Of a DNA stretch of 64,000 nt, positions 12,211-24,912 are shown piece after piece. A program made the position numbers and the translations under genes. Numbering within the stretch: the stretch's first letter is position 1; every line of letters begins with the position of its first letter. The notes under the pieces were generated by a model. That model was not told the DNA's origin and made no database searches. It was given only the letters and a program-made list of their open reading frames with translations. Source of the DNA: Pyricularia pennisetigena (taxonomy: Eukaryota > Ascomycota > Sordariomycetes > Magnaporthales > Pyriculariaceae); assembly GCF_004337985.1 (NCBI RefSeq), contig NC_043743.1:3860580-3924579 (forward strand), written 5' to 3'.

Positions 12211-15200
12211 ATGTTTGCTCGGTCCAAGAGCAAATTCCACGGCTTCGGCGCAGACAAGCGCCAGCAAGAGTCAGGATTCTTGGGTTCGGACTCAAGATCT
12301 AGGACAACCTCTGAGCGACCTTACACAGCAACATCCTTCAACGCCCCATCTCTGGACGCCCCATCATACGCTCCCTCGTTTCCTGAAAAGAGTAGGTTCC
12401 AACCTTTTGCCACCTAGCGTGTTTCCTACCCTCCATCTTCCTGATCTATCGTCAACTCCTGGCACAGTCCAATCTAGCCACCGGGAGGATCATTGTGCGC
12501 ACTCTTCCATCATCGCATTCCTCTCTACGCTTCCAGGTCCTTCTGCGCTGCACTACCTTCAAAGTCCATGGCGCAAAAATAGCTGACTTGACGGCGCTCT
12601 TTTCGCCGCTTGCAATTCAGACAGCTCTATATCAAGTGGCACAATTAAGCCACCCCAGTCTCACCGTTCGTCGGCATCAGTCTCCTCCAATCACTCTGTT
12701 GACAACTACGGGAGATCGATCGCACCGACCATGAGTTCAGAACGTGCGCGCACGCGTAGGGAGCGCACCTTTGTGGGCTCTGAGTGTGCCGTCTGTGAGG
12801 AGCCATTAGAACACACTCTCCGGGGAGAGAGGATACTTCAGTTCTCCTGTGGCCATGTTTCCCACGAGGCCTGCTTTTACGAGTACATCAAGGAGATAGA
12901 GTCTCAGTATTGCCCAGCATGCAACGCGCCTTTGCACCTGGACACAAGCCGGGGTGGAAACGTGCTCGATATAGGTATGAGCCCAGCCAAGCTAGCGTTG
13001 TTGTCGCTCCCCGCTGACAGCCATATTTTTGCCCTATCAGAAAAAATCAGCAACCTTGTTAGATCAGTGAACTCGGATTCGAGATCAATTGGAACGCCAA
13101 CACCGACACCTCAACAATGGGACGATCATGGAATGCGGCCGCAAAGCCGGGGTTCGAATGCACGTTCTGGTTCTGGAGTCGGCTTAAGCCATCCCAGCAG
13201 CCACAACCCCAACGCCATGTCGCGAAGCAACCGAGACACACGAGATAGCGGTCACAGCAACCCCCATTCGGAACGATATATGAGACATGGGCGTAGTGAC
13301 AGCGAAGCGACGGGAGTGGCGTCTTCGACAGGTTATCCTGAGACAACACAGAGCGGAGGGCCCAGGCGCGCTCATGACTACGACTTACAAGCCATGGAGA
13401 CGTCGCTTGCCAGCCCTCGGAGCATTGCGCGAAACCCCATCCCTCTCCCGACCGTGACCGTTCGCTCCGAGTTCCCCACCATCAACCGGTCCCGACAACA
13501 GCAAACTCTGACATGTCTTATCACCGTCGAAGTGCCCGACAGCAAATGGCGGCCGGATCCCGAGGATTTGCCCCTGGGAAATATTCACTCCCCGCAACAA
13601 ATGCACCACCAGGTCCCCCACAACCAAGTACCATCACGGATGGACGCCCGCGTTGCCGATGACCCGTATGGTCCCACATCACCTACGCAGTCGGTGCCTC
13701 GCTTCTTCCCCTACGAGTCGCGTGAGGTACTCGAGGAAATGACGGAGAATTTGAGAAATAGGGTGGACAACTGGCACGGACTGGATTTCAGCAGATTCGG
13801 CAAGCTTCGCCTGTACGGAACGCTGAGGGTGGGTAAGGACAGAATATCATGGCAGGAGCTTGAGTGCTACCTATTCGCCGAGATGCTCATTTGCGTCAAG
13901 GAGAAGAAGACACCACCTGGGGCCCCACAGCAATGGGACGAGAATGGGTTGCCTCGCAAGCCGCGATGCACCCTCAAGGGTTCCATCCTCATCAAGAAGC
14001 ACCTGAACGAGGTTTGTGAAACAGGAAGTATCGACGAGAATGTGCTCACCCTTAACCTTTCGGTGGCAGAGCTTTCTCAATTCCACCTGCGGTTTCAAAA
14101 TCGCAACCAACTCAAATTGTGGCAGCAGGCTCTCATGGATCTAAATGCTGTCGAAACATCTCCAGTACGGAGCCCAGACTATGAGCGTGGCGAATTCTCC
14201 GAGGCCGAAGAGGATGAGTGGCAACGCAGCCAACAACAAGGACAGAGAACGTCATCCCTTGCCTCGTCAACTTGGAACGGACCGAAATCCACGACGACAG
14301 CCCCGACGGAATATACCAGCGTTGCGAAGAGCCCGCTGTTCCCCCCAGTACACGTCCCAATCGACGTTGTCGTTGTGGTGCCTATATCGAGCTCCATGCA
14401 GGGAGTCAAGATCAACTTGGTCCGAGATGCCCTCAGGTTCATGGTTCATCAGCTCGGGGATCATGACAGAATGGGCCTCGTGACCTTTGGATCTGGTGGA
14501 GGTGGTGTACCAATTGTGGGCATGACGACGAAGTCGTGGCACGGCTGGGGAGGTGTCCTGAACTCTATCAAGCCGGTGGGACAAAAGAGCCACCGGGCAG
14601 ATGTCGTCGAGGGTGCCAATGTTGCCATGGACCTGCTGATGCAGAGGAAGTACAACAACCCAATTGCCACCATCATGCTCATCAGTGATGCGTCAACCTC
14701 GGATGCCGACAGCGTGGACTTTGTCGTGTCAAGAGCAGAGGCTGCCAAGTAAGTTAATTCTGCGTATCACTTTCAACTGGTGAACACACCATACTGATAG
14801 CACTCACTGTAGGATCTCGATCCACTCATTTGGCCTCGGAATGACCCACAAACCAGACACCATGATTGAGCTTTCCACGAGGACAAAAGCCTCATACACC
14901 TATGTCAAGGATTGGATGATGTTAAGGGAATGCCTTGCCGGCTGCCTCGGCTCAGCCCAAACCTTGTCTCATCAGAACGTAAAACTGAAATTGAAGCTGC
15001 CCGAAGGATCGCCGGCAAAGTTCCACAAGATCAGTGGTGCGCTTCAAATCACCAAGCGCGCAACGGGTCGGGATGCCGAAGCTTCTCTGGGCGATCTGCG
15101 GTTTGGCGACAAGAGGGATATACTCGTGCAACTGGTGATCCTTCCGGATACTGCTTCAGAAGATCAGCTGCCACAAGATCCATGGGAGACCATCGTATCT

Positions 15201-16061
15201 GGTCTCGAAGCGCTGGGCGGTCCAATGGACCCTGAGGAGCAGCGCACAGTCTCTGTGGAGGAAGTTCCGCTTATCCAGGCGGACCTCAGCTGGGGCGACA
15301 TACTCCGGGACGGTACTTTGATGCACATGCCTCGTCCGTCACTCCTCGCCATCACGATGCTACCTGCGACAAACCACCACAAGTCCAAGTCTTGGCAGAA
15401 CACCCCGCCAATCCCACCTCACCCGCATATCGTGCAGAGACGGATGGAGCTTTTGACATCAGACATGTTGACAAGAGCATTGACGCTGGTATCAAGAGGC
15501 CAACATGACCGTGCCCACACACTTCTGAACGAGACACGTTCAATTCTCAAGGGCCTCGGCAAGGGAGGTCTACCCCCTGTCCCGCCGGCCGCATCCAACA
15601 GGTCCCAACCGTCGACGCCTCATCCGGTTCATGAGGGGTCCCCCACTTCGCTGACTCCGGAACGCAAACATTCTCCGTCGCCCACGGCATCAGCAACGTC
15701 GTCGCATCATCCGCCACATCTTGCCCAGGCAATGATGCGCAGACCTTCGACGGACGCGCTCAGCGCACTGCACAGCGGACCGGGCTCAAGCGGCATCGAT
15801 GTGCAGGTTGTGTCGGCGCTGGACTCGGAGCTCATGTCGGCACTTGAATGGATCGGCCACCCCGCCGTCTTTGGGCGCGACAGCCGCAAGGCTGTGTTGC
15901 AAGCCATTGGGGTGATTAGCTCCCAGCGCGCCTTTACGTTCCGCACGCCGATCGAGGCTTTGTGGGCCGGAAGGATCTCGGGCGTCAAAAAACTTATTGA
16001 GCACTCGCGTGAGTGGAGAGAAGAGGGTGGCGGCGAGGGTGGCATCATGGAAGAATCCTAA
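12211..16061 (+). CDS. RING-H2/PH/vWA scaffold protein, Far1/Ste5-like
   Basis: Model: join(12211..12391, 12621..14748, 14813..16061), 1185 residues. Exon 1 starts MFARSKSKFHGFG; its splice into 12621 joins phase-correctly to a Ser-rich stretch that runs without stop into the RING, so the ATG at 12731 is internal (residue 98). Visible domains: a C3H2C3 RING (Cys116, Cys119, Cys137, His139, His142, Cys145, Cys158, Cys161); a Ser-rich linker; a PH-like region at about 452-569; a vWA-like domain at about 639-850; a Ser/Pro/His-rich tail ending in a short helical region. This order is that of the pheromone-pathway scaffolds Far1 and Ste5, which hold G-beta-gamma and the MAP kinase module at the membrane. 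The vWA metal site reads PISSS instead of DxSxS, so the Asp is lost. The role in mating or MAPK signalling is inferred from architecture. Intron 2 (14749-14812) has GTAAGT and TAG ends. Coding support is strong; the exact orthology is less sure. Confidence 0.82.
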
Positions 16062-17474
16062 GCCATCGTGAGGTGTTGGAAAAGTCCTTTGCATTTGCCC
16101 GGCAAATACAGCCCATTTTATTCCCTTTCTTCACAACCAACTTTGGTGAGCCCAAGCTCATTTACGACTTCTTTAGAGTCAATCTTGTTAAAGATTTTAT
16201 GTCGTATGATATCCCAAACTTACTAGCCTTTTCTTTTTGTACCTCTTGCCTTTATTTTTTTATTTTTTTATTATTATTTTTTTCTTGGTTACTTTTTATC
16301 CGGATTTGGATGCTATGTGGAATTTCTTATTCTCAAACTTCGCTCTGGATACCACTTTGGCTTTCCTCGCGTATTTTCTTTTGTTATTTTATTTATATAC
16401 CATCTGGTTCAGCATGGCCGTCTCGGAAATTGATATTTTCTAGGGAGGATTGATCTCTCTGTACATTTACCGGATATACTATTCGAAAAAAAAAAGTCTT
16501 AACGGAGGTTTTATGTGAGCCATCTCTAGCAACAAAAGCCGGGCGTGATGAAGGCTCATTTCCAGAATGAAATGACAAGGAGGGAATCATGTATATATCG
16601 ACTGACGATTTTCATACGGCCGTCATTATCCTGCATTGTGGTTGTGATATTGATATCTTGTTTTTCTTTGGCCGTGACGTAAAAAATCAATGCTGAGATC
16701 TTGTCTTGTTTGTGGCCATGGTGCTTGCGACCACGTAATTAAAACCTTCGTAGTGTGCCTGGAATCGAATACGACGCTAAGGGAAAGGGACTCCATGCAT
16801 TTGTCTGGTCAAAAGGGCCGGTTACTCTAGCTCTAGGCTGGTCGACGTATTATATTGTGTAACCGAACTAACCGAAAAATCGCGGACCTTTCTCCCTGAA
16901 TAGTGGCAAGTTGAGTTCCTTATCTTATTTTATCAGATCATCATGCATCGCCGGCCAGTCAGAGGCTACTCGTCCACTAAATTGGTTGGTGGTGTGGGGT
17001 AGCGTTGCGGAGTTGGTACAGTTTGTAATGAATGACTCGCTACAACACAGGACTCTGATCATGGCACCAGAAGGCGCCGGCTTCTTCCGCAGCAAGCGTA
17101 CGAACCTGGCGGACGGCTGACCCGAGGAGCTTAAGGGCAGCCCTTTCCTGAACTTACACCGAGCAGGTAGAAGGGAAAAATTCGCTCGTAATGCGGGCGA
17201 CCATGAAAATTTGCTGGGGTTCTGACTCCTCCACGCAGTGGATCACCACAACGAACCTACTGTGACAGGAGGGTAGCTCGCTAGGACTATACGCACGCAT
17301 TAGGTATCCATGTATAATTACTAACCGAACATGGAGAGCTACCCTTGACGTTCGGCGAAAGTTCAGAAAAAAAAATTCTCCTCCTTCCTTGCCACAGCAC
17401 TGGCCAGACGCGAAGTCCCTGGCAAGGAGGCAATTCTTGCACGTAAGACAGGCGAAGGGGAGGAGAGAAGGAGG

Positions 17475-17506
<32 letters not shown>

Positions 17507-17754
17507 TTGCCATCGCCACATAGGTTCCGTCTTGTCGGGCCCTAAAACCGGCCACCCCGACCCTTTTTTTTTCTCCCCAAAATTCTACTCAGCCCGGCAT
17601 GGTGGGGAGCTTACAGCATGCATGCAATTCCTCATCCAGCCTAGGGCACCTTTGGTGCAGTTGATTGATCCTTTCGTTTCTATTTATCTTGCACAGGTAG
17701 TATAGGAGGCGGGGCTTTGATACTGATTGGTTCCGTTGGGTGGGAACTAAAAAA
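16062..17754. other. Intergenic, no gene seen
   Basis: The first 400 bp are T-rich and probably hold the 3' UTR of the scaffold gene. An A28 run lies at 17475-17502. No frame longer than about 145 codons and none with a recognisable motif. Confidence 0.6.
17475..17502. repeat. A28 homopolymer
   Basis: Uninterrupted run of 28 A upstream of the siderophore transporter. Confidence 0.95.
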
Positions 17755-17763
17755 TTATCAGAT
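17755..17763 (-). promoter_or_regulatory. Iron-responsive GATA-factor site, ATCTGATAA
   Basis: Read on the minus strand this is ATCTGATAA, an exact match to the ATCWGATAA element bound by the fungal iron repressors of the SreA/SRE/Urbs1 family. It lies 600 bp upstream of the start codon of a siderophore-iron transporter. Two more GATAA cores follow at 17767-17771 and 17809-17813 on the plus strand. Known biology: these GATA factors repress siderophore uptake genes when iron is plentiful. The inference is that the transporter is iron-repressed in this way. Confidence 0.7.
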
Positions 17764-18362
17764 GGGGATAATGAGAATCATGACCTTGATTAAACGATCA
17801 CATGAAGAGATAAAATGTTGGACGGGCTGCTGTTTGATGGAGGAGGTTTTTTTTTCTCTCTTTTTTTTTGTCTGTCTTGCTCCTAAAACCTTGCTTCCTA
17901 GGTGGTTTTCCTCAACATGCTTAGCTCACCGACACGCACACTAATATACTAGAACCAGTGCCCTGTTTTTAGTTTTTGATTTTTTTGAGCTTTCGCACCA
18001 GGGACAGAAGCTTATTTTGTGCCTTTTTTGCAGAACATCGTTCCTTACAACTTTCTTGTGCTCTTTCAACCCTCGGTACACATTTCTGCATACTGTCGTC
18101 CATACATTCCCGGATTGTCAAATGTCATCTTGAAAAGATCGGACGAGACCCCCCACGATCCATTGCACCTACCCCAGCTATATATAGGCAGTCTTCTACG
18201 TCGCTGGTCTATTTTCTGCTTGTTTTGGTTGCACGCGCCCCAGCCGGCAGACGGTCCAAGCCCATTCACCTATCGGAGCAAGGGAAAATACAACACCCAC
18301 ATATATATTGATATAGGTATCATTTCTAGCTCGTCCCTGGCCCCAGGGAGCGTGTCGGAAAA

Positions 18363-20466
18363 ATGTCGGCCACCAACGAAAGCCCTCCTCCGACGTATAG
18401 TAAGGAACCACCACAGCAGATGGCGACAGAGGAGCCTCGCATTCAATCGGATGAGGAGTCGGCAGCCGATAAGCCGCAAGATGGAGTTAGGGCTATGGAG
18501 GCTGTGTCCTTGACATGGTCGAAATGGGGTCTTATAATCGCATACCTTGGGTAGGTCTTTGTTTGCTGGCGTCCAAGAGACAAGCAAAGCATCTGGCAGC
18601 CTTTTACAGAGCCTCCGCTAACATGCTTTCAACAACGATAGCATCTTTTTGATGGCTTTCTCGACTTCCCTGGAGGCACAAACCACATTTGCGCTCAGTG
18701 CCTTTGCCACTAGCTCGTTCCAGTCACACTCGCTACTGTCAACCGTCACTGTCATCCAGAGCGTGGTCCTGGGTAAGTCTGCCCCCCTCGGTGGGGCGTA
18801 TGAGTGACGTGATATTCAAGCCATGCTAACACGCGGCAAAAAAAAAACAACAGCTGTCATGAAGCCCATCATGTCCAAGCTCAGCGATGTCACGGGCCGT
18901 CTTGAGGCCTTTACCCTGTCCATTGTGTTGTTTGTGCTTGGGTTTATCCAGCAAGCGTCGTCAACCAATATCGACTCGTACGCCTCGGCCCAGATCTTCT
19001 ATTCGGCCGGCAGCACGGGCGTTCAGATTCTGCAGCAGATCTTCATCGCCGACACGAGCAACCTGCTCTGGCGTGCCCTGTTCTCTTCGCTCCCGGACAC
19101 TCCTTTCCTCGTGACGGTCTGGGTCGGACCCGAGATCTCGGCGCGCATCCTCGAGCGGGCGAACTGGCGTTGGGGTTACGGCATGTGGGCCATCATCCTC
19201 CCCGTGGCTTTCTTGCCATTTGCCATCAGTTTGTTCATCAACCAACGCAAGGCCAAGAAGCTGGGCGTTCTCGACAACCGTAGATACTGGATCTCGGCCA
19301 TCAGACGCCAGGGATTTCTTACAACTGTCGTCAAGGTGGTCCAGTCGGTTGATCTCATTGGTGTCCTCTTGTTGAGTGCCGGCTTCGCGCTGCTCTTGAT
19401 CCCCCTGACCATTGCTACGCGCCAAACAGGCGGCTGGAGCAACGGGGCCATAATTGCTATGATTGTTGTTGGCGCCATTTGCCTGATTGCCTTTGGTTTC
19501 TGGGAATGCGTCTCGGCCAGACTTAACCCCCATCCGTTAATCCCGCTCTATCTTTTTAAGAGCAAGACGTTCTGTGCCGGCTGCGGTATCGCCTTCTTCT
19601 ACTTTATGGTGTTCTACCTGTCGGTCTTCCCTTACTACTACTCTTACCTACTTGTGGTACACCGTATCGACGTGGCTACGGCGGGGCGCATCACGCAGGT
19701 CTTCTCATTCTCTAGCACAGTTATGAGTGTGCTGGTCAGCTTAGCTATCAAGTACACCAAGCACTACAAGTACTTCATCACAGCGGGCAGCCTGCTGTAC
19801 CTCCTCGGCATTGCGCTTATGATTAACTACCGCAGCGAAAACGCCGGCATGCCAGCCCTGGTCGGCACCCAGGTCTGCATAGGCATCGGCGGTGGAATGC
19901 TCAATGTCCCAGCGCAGCTTGGAGTACAGGCGACAGCCAAGCACCAGAACTTGGCTATCGCCACGGCCGTGTGGCTCATGGTGCTGGAGCTGGGTGGCGC
20001 TATCGGCAGCGCTATCTCGGGCGCCGTATGGACAAAGGTCGTGCCCGCAACATTAACAGAGCTCCTACCCGAGGCGAGCCGCGCCAACGCCACCGCAATC
20101 TTCAACAATGTCAACACTGCCATTGCACTCGAGTGGGGGAGCCCCGAACGTGTTGCCATCAACGCTGCCTACCAGGCCGGCATGCGCCAGATGCTCATAG
20201 TTGCCGTCTGCATGTGCGTACCTATCGTGCTCTTGTCCCTGCTCATGCGCAACATGAAGCTGGATGAGGTAGATCAGGGCGTCAAGGGCTACGTCATTGG
20301 TGGCCGTGTAGATGGGGACTCGAAGAAGGACGCCGGTGCTGGGGTTGCCCCTGACTCTAGGGTCGCTGTCGAGCCGCAGCATCATCAACAGGAGCAGGAT
20401 CAACCAGCTCAAGACGCTACCAAGAGTGACCAAGTTGTCGGCAGAAGCACCGCTACTAATCCTTAG
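18363..20466 (+). CDS. Siderophore-iron transporter, MFS SIT family (MirB-like)
   Basis: Model: join(18363..18550, 18642..18772, 18854..20466), 643 residues, close to the usual 580-650 of the family. After a hydrophilic N-terminus rich in Pro, Glu and Ser come hydrophobic segments expected to give about 14 membrane spans. Family hallmarks include SKLSDVTGRLEAF in the loop after span 2, YASAQIFYSAGSTGVQILQQ, FIADTSNLLWRALFSSLPD, NWRWGYGMWAIILP, and a late external loop with AINAAYQAGMRQM. SIT proteins import ferric siderophores across the plasma membrane by proton symport. Both introns have consensus donors (GTAGGT, GTAAGT) and the first has a CTAAC branch site. No siderophore synthetase lies nearby, so it may serve exogenous siderophores or ones made elsewhere in the genome. 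The upstream ATCTGATAA site fits iron repression. The siderophore taken up cannot be told from sequence. Confidence 0.92.
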
Positions 20467-20800
20467 ATTAAAGATTAGATCTGAACTGCCTGGGATGTCT
20501 CTTTGCGATTGGGTTTGAGCGCTTCAAATAGAAGATCGAAGAGTCGCTTTGTCACGTCTCTACCTAGAACATCATTCTGGATATATTGTTTCGGTCATTT
20601 CGTATACCCCTCCAAAGCTGACTATCAGCTGCCCCCTAGGGCCTTTTTGAATATATAATTCCTAGTCAACCAATTTGTTGTCGCCTCCGATTCGTGAAGA
20701 CGGCGGTATGGCACCCAGAAGTTGATGGACTACGCGAGTGGAAGAATCAGACGGTTCAGATCACCATTAGACATTATGTTTTCTCCAACACAAATCATAA
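20467..20800. other. 3' flank of the siderophore transporter
   Basis: Probably the 3' UTR and downstream flank. No coding or RNA feature is apparent. Confidence 0.6.
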
Positions 20801-21121
20801 ATGGACGTATATTTTGGCTCATTGCAGCAGCACTTGGCAATGAATGCCCTGGCATCTGTGGAGCATCGCCTCATGAACTCATTTCTCAGCTTCCGGCTCC
20901 CGGGACCGCTCGACGTGCTGATAGGGCCCGTGGACCATCAGAAGGCAGCAGACGTAGCAACCCTAAGGGAGCATGGTCTGGAAGACGCTAGACTGGCCAT
21001 GGGGTTTGCCAACGCAGATGCGCAGTCTGTACGTAGTTCTCTCAATGTTAAGGCAGCAGTGACACTTATGCAGGGCGTGATCCTTGCCATGTATTTTACT
21101 ACCTCCAAGACGCCCATGTGA
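20801..21121 (+). CDS. Small hypothetical ORF, 106 residues
   Basis: An ATG-initiated frame with a balanced composition, including a run that looks protein-like (KAADVATLREHGLEDARLAM). I recognise no domain, signal peptide or membrane span. It lies 334 bp downstream of the siderophore transporter on the same strand. It could be a small lineage-specific gene, a fragment of an older gene, or chance. Confidence 0.25.
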   Translation: MDVYFGSLQQHLAMNALASVEHRLMNSFLSFRLPGPLDVLIGPVDHQKAADVATLREHGLEDARLAMGFANADAQSVRSSLNVKAAVTLMQGVILAMYFTTSKTPM

Positions 21122-21901
21122 AGTACTTTATGAAAGACCGAATGTCGGGGCTTTTCCTTCTTTTGCTATAAGGCTAAAGGTGACTACAGAAAGATTTGAC
21201 AGAGCATGATGATCAAGGCATGTTCGAGGCTGGTGAGAACTATCTACGCGCCTCTCGCCAGGACTTGCTACACTATATGGCTGGGGCTTGGGAGGTTCGA
21301 CCAACTGCGTCAACCTTTCCTGTTGTGCGAGGGGAGTTGGCTACATTATGTTAGTTGACGAGAGAAGAGAAAAGTCACAAGGGCATGTAGTAAAGTAGGG
21401 GCTGGTTGGGGGAGATAAGAAGGCTGCATTTGGATAGGGGGCGGGGGGGCTTTTCCAGTACTTGAAAGCCACGGACGGATATGAGTGAATTTGCACAGTT
21501 TGCCTGGCATAGTTTTCCGGATTGAGTTCTGGTTGGGCCGTCAAAGAGAAGAGCAGTGTGAGGCTTTCAAGGTTCTTGCTCGTCAAGACCGAGCTGCTAA
21601 AAGCCGGCTTCTTGGGCGCCTGGCCAGCACAAGCACCTCTGTACCCTCTTACATTCGCTTCTGGGCTTGCGTTTCAGTGATGCTGGTCCCGGGGTTGGGT
21701 GTTAAGGCCCGTAGATATCCCCATTCCCCTGAAGCGTCTCAAAGAAGACAGTCAGGGTACCAAAGGTATAGATGGATGGGAAGTTGCGAGGGAGTCTCTA
21801 CACTGGAACAAAAGCTGCAACTCTGCCGCTGCGTGATACGTAGATGTGTCGTAGTAATCAAGCTCAAGCCTGGTAGTGACTACACAGCTAACAGCACCAA
21901 G

Positions 21902-22180
21902 ATGACTGACTCATCTGTGCCTCCCCATGTACCTAATAAAAGGACTCCAGCTGAAAGTATGCCTCTCACTATAGCTAGCAGGCCGGGACATGCATTGGCG
22001 TCTGCGTCTGGCCCTCCCTCCCCCCCCGACAACGAGAAGAAACTCGGACAGGATCCAGGAAAACCTGTCGGGGGAGCAATCAAAGCACCTGCAGGTAGCC
22101 CGCGCTTCCACGCTGGCATAAGACATGGGATGGGGGGTTTGCGCAAACGTGAGAGAGCGGTTTATCCCCGAGACGAATAA
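21902..22180 (+). CDS. Doubtful Pro/Ser-rich small ORF
   Basis: A 92-residue ATG-initiated frame, hydrophilic and rich in Pro, Ser, Gly and Lys. The same frame is open upstream to 21485, but from a GTG codon. I recognise nothing in it. The low-complexity composition and its position in a gene-poor interval make a chance ORF as likely as a gene. Confidence 0.15.
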   Translation: MTDSSVPPHVPNKRTPAESMPLTIASRPGHALASASGPPSPPDNEKKLGQDPGKPVGGAIKAPAGSPRFHAGIRHGMGGLRKRERAVYPRDE

Positions 22181-22288
22181 GAACCCGATAAGTTTTCCGG
22201 GTGCTACTTTGTCTTTCCTGGTTCCGGAAACAGATAATCTCTACGAGAGGTTGACGAGAGGGATAAGAATACATAGGGACCCGAATTA

Positions 22289-22290
<2 letters not shown>

Positions 22291-22321
<31 letters not shown>
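22291..22321. repeat. A31 homopolymer
   Basis: Uninterrupted run of 31 A in intergenic DNA. Confidence 0.95.
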
Positions 22322-22322
<1 letters not shown>

Positions 22323-24882
22323 CGCCTCCCCTCCTCAAACGGGGCTCGCCGAACAATGATACCTGCAGTGAGCCGCGCTGCTATGCGGAGAAATGGGCCA
22401 GGGCATGAGAGACAGAAAAACACTGTCACATGTTAGATAAAGTCCGCATCCTACAAAGTACAGCCCGAGGTGTTTTTGTCCGTTTGTGTCATCATGCTGG
22501 GGAAAAAAAAAGAACCCAAGACTCCAGTAGCATCAGCCACCACCAACAAACGAGCTCCGGCACCCAAGACCAAACAGGGGCCGGAGGGGAGGGATGAACG
22601 CGCAAGGAAAGCCATTTTGGGCTATACGAAAGAGTGGGCGGCTTGTCTTCGCCCTTGGCTCCCGAAGGCACCTCTTTATCTTCAGCGTATCCGAGGCGCC
22701 CGATGATGATCAAGAAAGGGGTTTCGTTGAGCCGATGAGACCCCCTCGGCAATAAAAAGAGGTCAAGAATGGAATACGTTTCAAAAACCGGCTATAAACT
22801 GGTGGTGGGGGCGCACAGCTCTGGATCTGTGACTATGTGAACAGAAAAAGAGTAGCAGGCGGGTTTTCCGTTAGAGATAGGCAAGGTAAGGTTAAGCCAA
22901 TGCAATGCGGCGGCCCAATCCCAAAGCAGCAACATTCATGTGAACCGAGAGGGAGAAAAAAAAGGGGAAACTGGTGATTAGTACGATCGTCAGACAACGC
23001 GCTCCGCGGCACTCATCGTTCTGATCGATATTGGAGTGGGTGGGGGGGACTTTGTTCTCCTGGTTTTTTTTTAATCTAGACTAGATCCCCCTGGATTTTC
23101 CTCATTCATGCAAGAAAACAATGATCAAATTGAAAAAAATACCCGGAAAACACCAAACATAGTGACCCTTCCCTCCTGCATGACTAGCCCACCCTCCCAC
23201 CATTTCACCCCCGGAGCAAAGGACAACAACCAAAGCAAAAAGGGATGGCTTTGAAAAGGCGACTGGTTCAGCTGGCTTCATTTGTCGCCTTTTTATGGGA
23301 ACAAGCCCGGAAAAGGGGGGAGGAGACCACAACGCGGCTTTGGTCGGGATAGAACTCGCTTAAATAGGATAAAAACCCCCGTGTTGCATGCAGGCAGAAA
23401 AAAAATTAGAGAAAGAGCGAGGGAGAAAGAGGCCGCAGTGGTCGAGTCGATGTTGAGGAGCGTCCCTTCGGTTTGGTTTTTTCCTGGTTCCTGGTTCCAA
23501 GTGTCCCAATTTTTCTATTTAGATTGGCGAAAGGCAGAAAAGAAGGTGCTTGGCGCAATGGACGGTTACTTGGGGTCTGTACCTTCTTCGCCAATGGAAG
23601 TTCCCCGGGCGAGTAAGGTGGGAATTGGGAGTACAGCAAGGTTGTAGCCTTTTTGGATACTCGCCGACGACACCGATGCGATGCATCCATCCACCGACCA
23701 AGGATGGCTGCTCATGCGAGGCGGGTGAATATTACCACAGACATTGGATATCGGACTGTTTGTCTGACGGGCTTTAGCATGTCCCCACTTGACGGAACAA
23801 TTTTATTCTTATTCTTATTCTTCTTCATAAGACGACAAGGTTGGGCGTGGATTGAAAACTCCGGACGAACTGAGCTTGAACCTTGTATAGGGCAGCAAGG
23901 GCAGGTTTGTACTGTACTCTCTATATCGGGGTATTAGGGCCGATTGTCCTTACTGCCTGTTGTGGACGATTTTCATCCGGTCTCTTTGATTTACCTGGCA
24001 GCAAAGGAGTAGGACCGGGTCTAGACGTAGAAGCCGGTCGCATGCAGAAGCGCCATGCCGTGCTCTGATCTTAAAGTATTGGATGAAGATGAAGATTGCT
24101 TCGGTGCATAAGTGACAATATGCAACAGGCAGTCTCGGAGACATTGATGGATGTGAAGGAGATGGAACAAGTCGAGGACGAATTAAAGCCAGTCAGCCGC
24201 CGAGCTGGATGGCAGCTCTGCCAGCATTAGCCGCAGTTTCAAATCTAACATGGCTGCATGCAATCGACGAGAACAAAAGCTGAGAACTCGGCAGAGTGTT
24301 GGTTGACGTGGCGCAAAAAAGGTCAATAGGTAAAAACAGAAGAACATTGATGGCTCTTGTACAACAAAACTTTGTACAGTACAAAATATCCAAAGCTTTA
24401 GGTTGAACTTCTGCAGTCACCAACAAGTCCGAATGTCTCGGTGGGTTTTCTTCTGTTTAGTTTTTCTTCTTTTCTCCAACCGATGCAACCATTACGGCTG
24501 TAATCATTGAATAAGCTCTTGTCGAAGTCCAGGTTTGTTGTTTGTGGTACGGATGCGCAGAGTGCATCCGAGTATGGTGTCATCGAAGGGCTACGCTCTC
24601 CGCTTATCCGCCCGCTCAGATTCGGGTTCGCCCAATGGCGGCTGCATCCAGAATCGCGGCCCTCTCGAGCTAGTCTAGGCGAGGTTCCATTGCAGCAATC
24701 CCGTTGCCAGCGAAGCAATCAAAAGGGAACGGCGCTAACCCGCGTTCCGACGGGCGACCACACCATCCACCTCAGGCACCGTCCCTTTACCTTACCAATA
24801 CCTCATGGTTTGGTAATCGAATCGCCGAAAACAGTGTTTGATGGACCAGTATTAGAATGCATTGCTTAGAGGGAAGTGAAAA

Positions 24883-24912
24883 GGGGGGGGGGGGGGNNNN
24901 NNNNNNNNNNNN
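24883..24912. other. G14 tract running into a 16-base assembly gap
   Basis: Fourteen G (24883-24896) are followed directly by 16 N (24897-24912). The true length of the G tract and of the gap is unknown. Confidence 0.95.

Noticed and set aside
11768..12295. 175-codon minus-strand frame
   Set aside because: It is antisense to the leader and first exon of the scaffold gene, and its Arg-rich composition is that of a shadow.
12731..12733. ATG at 12731 as the start of the scaffold gene
   Set aside because: The frame is open and protein-like upstream to an acceptor at 12620 that joins a good first exon with correct phase.
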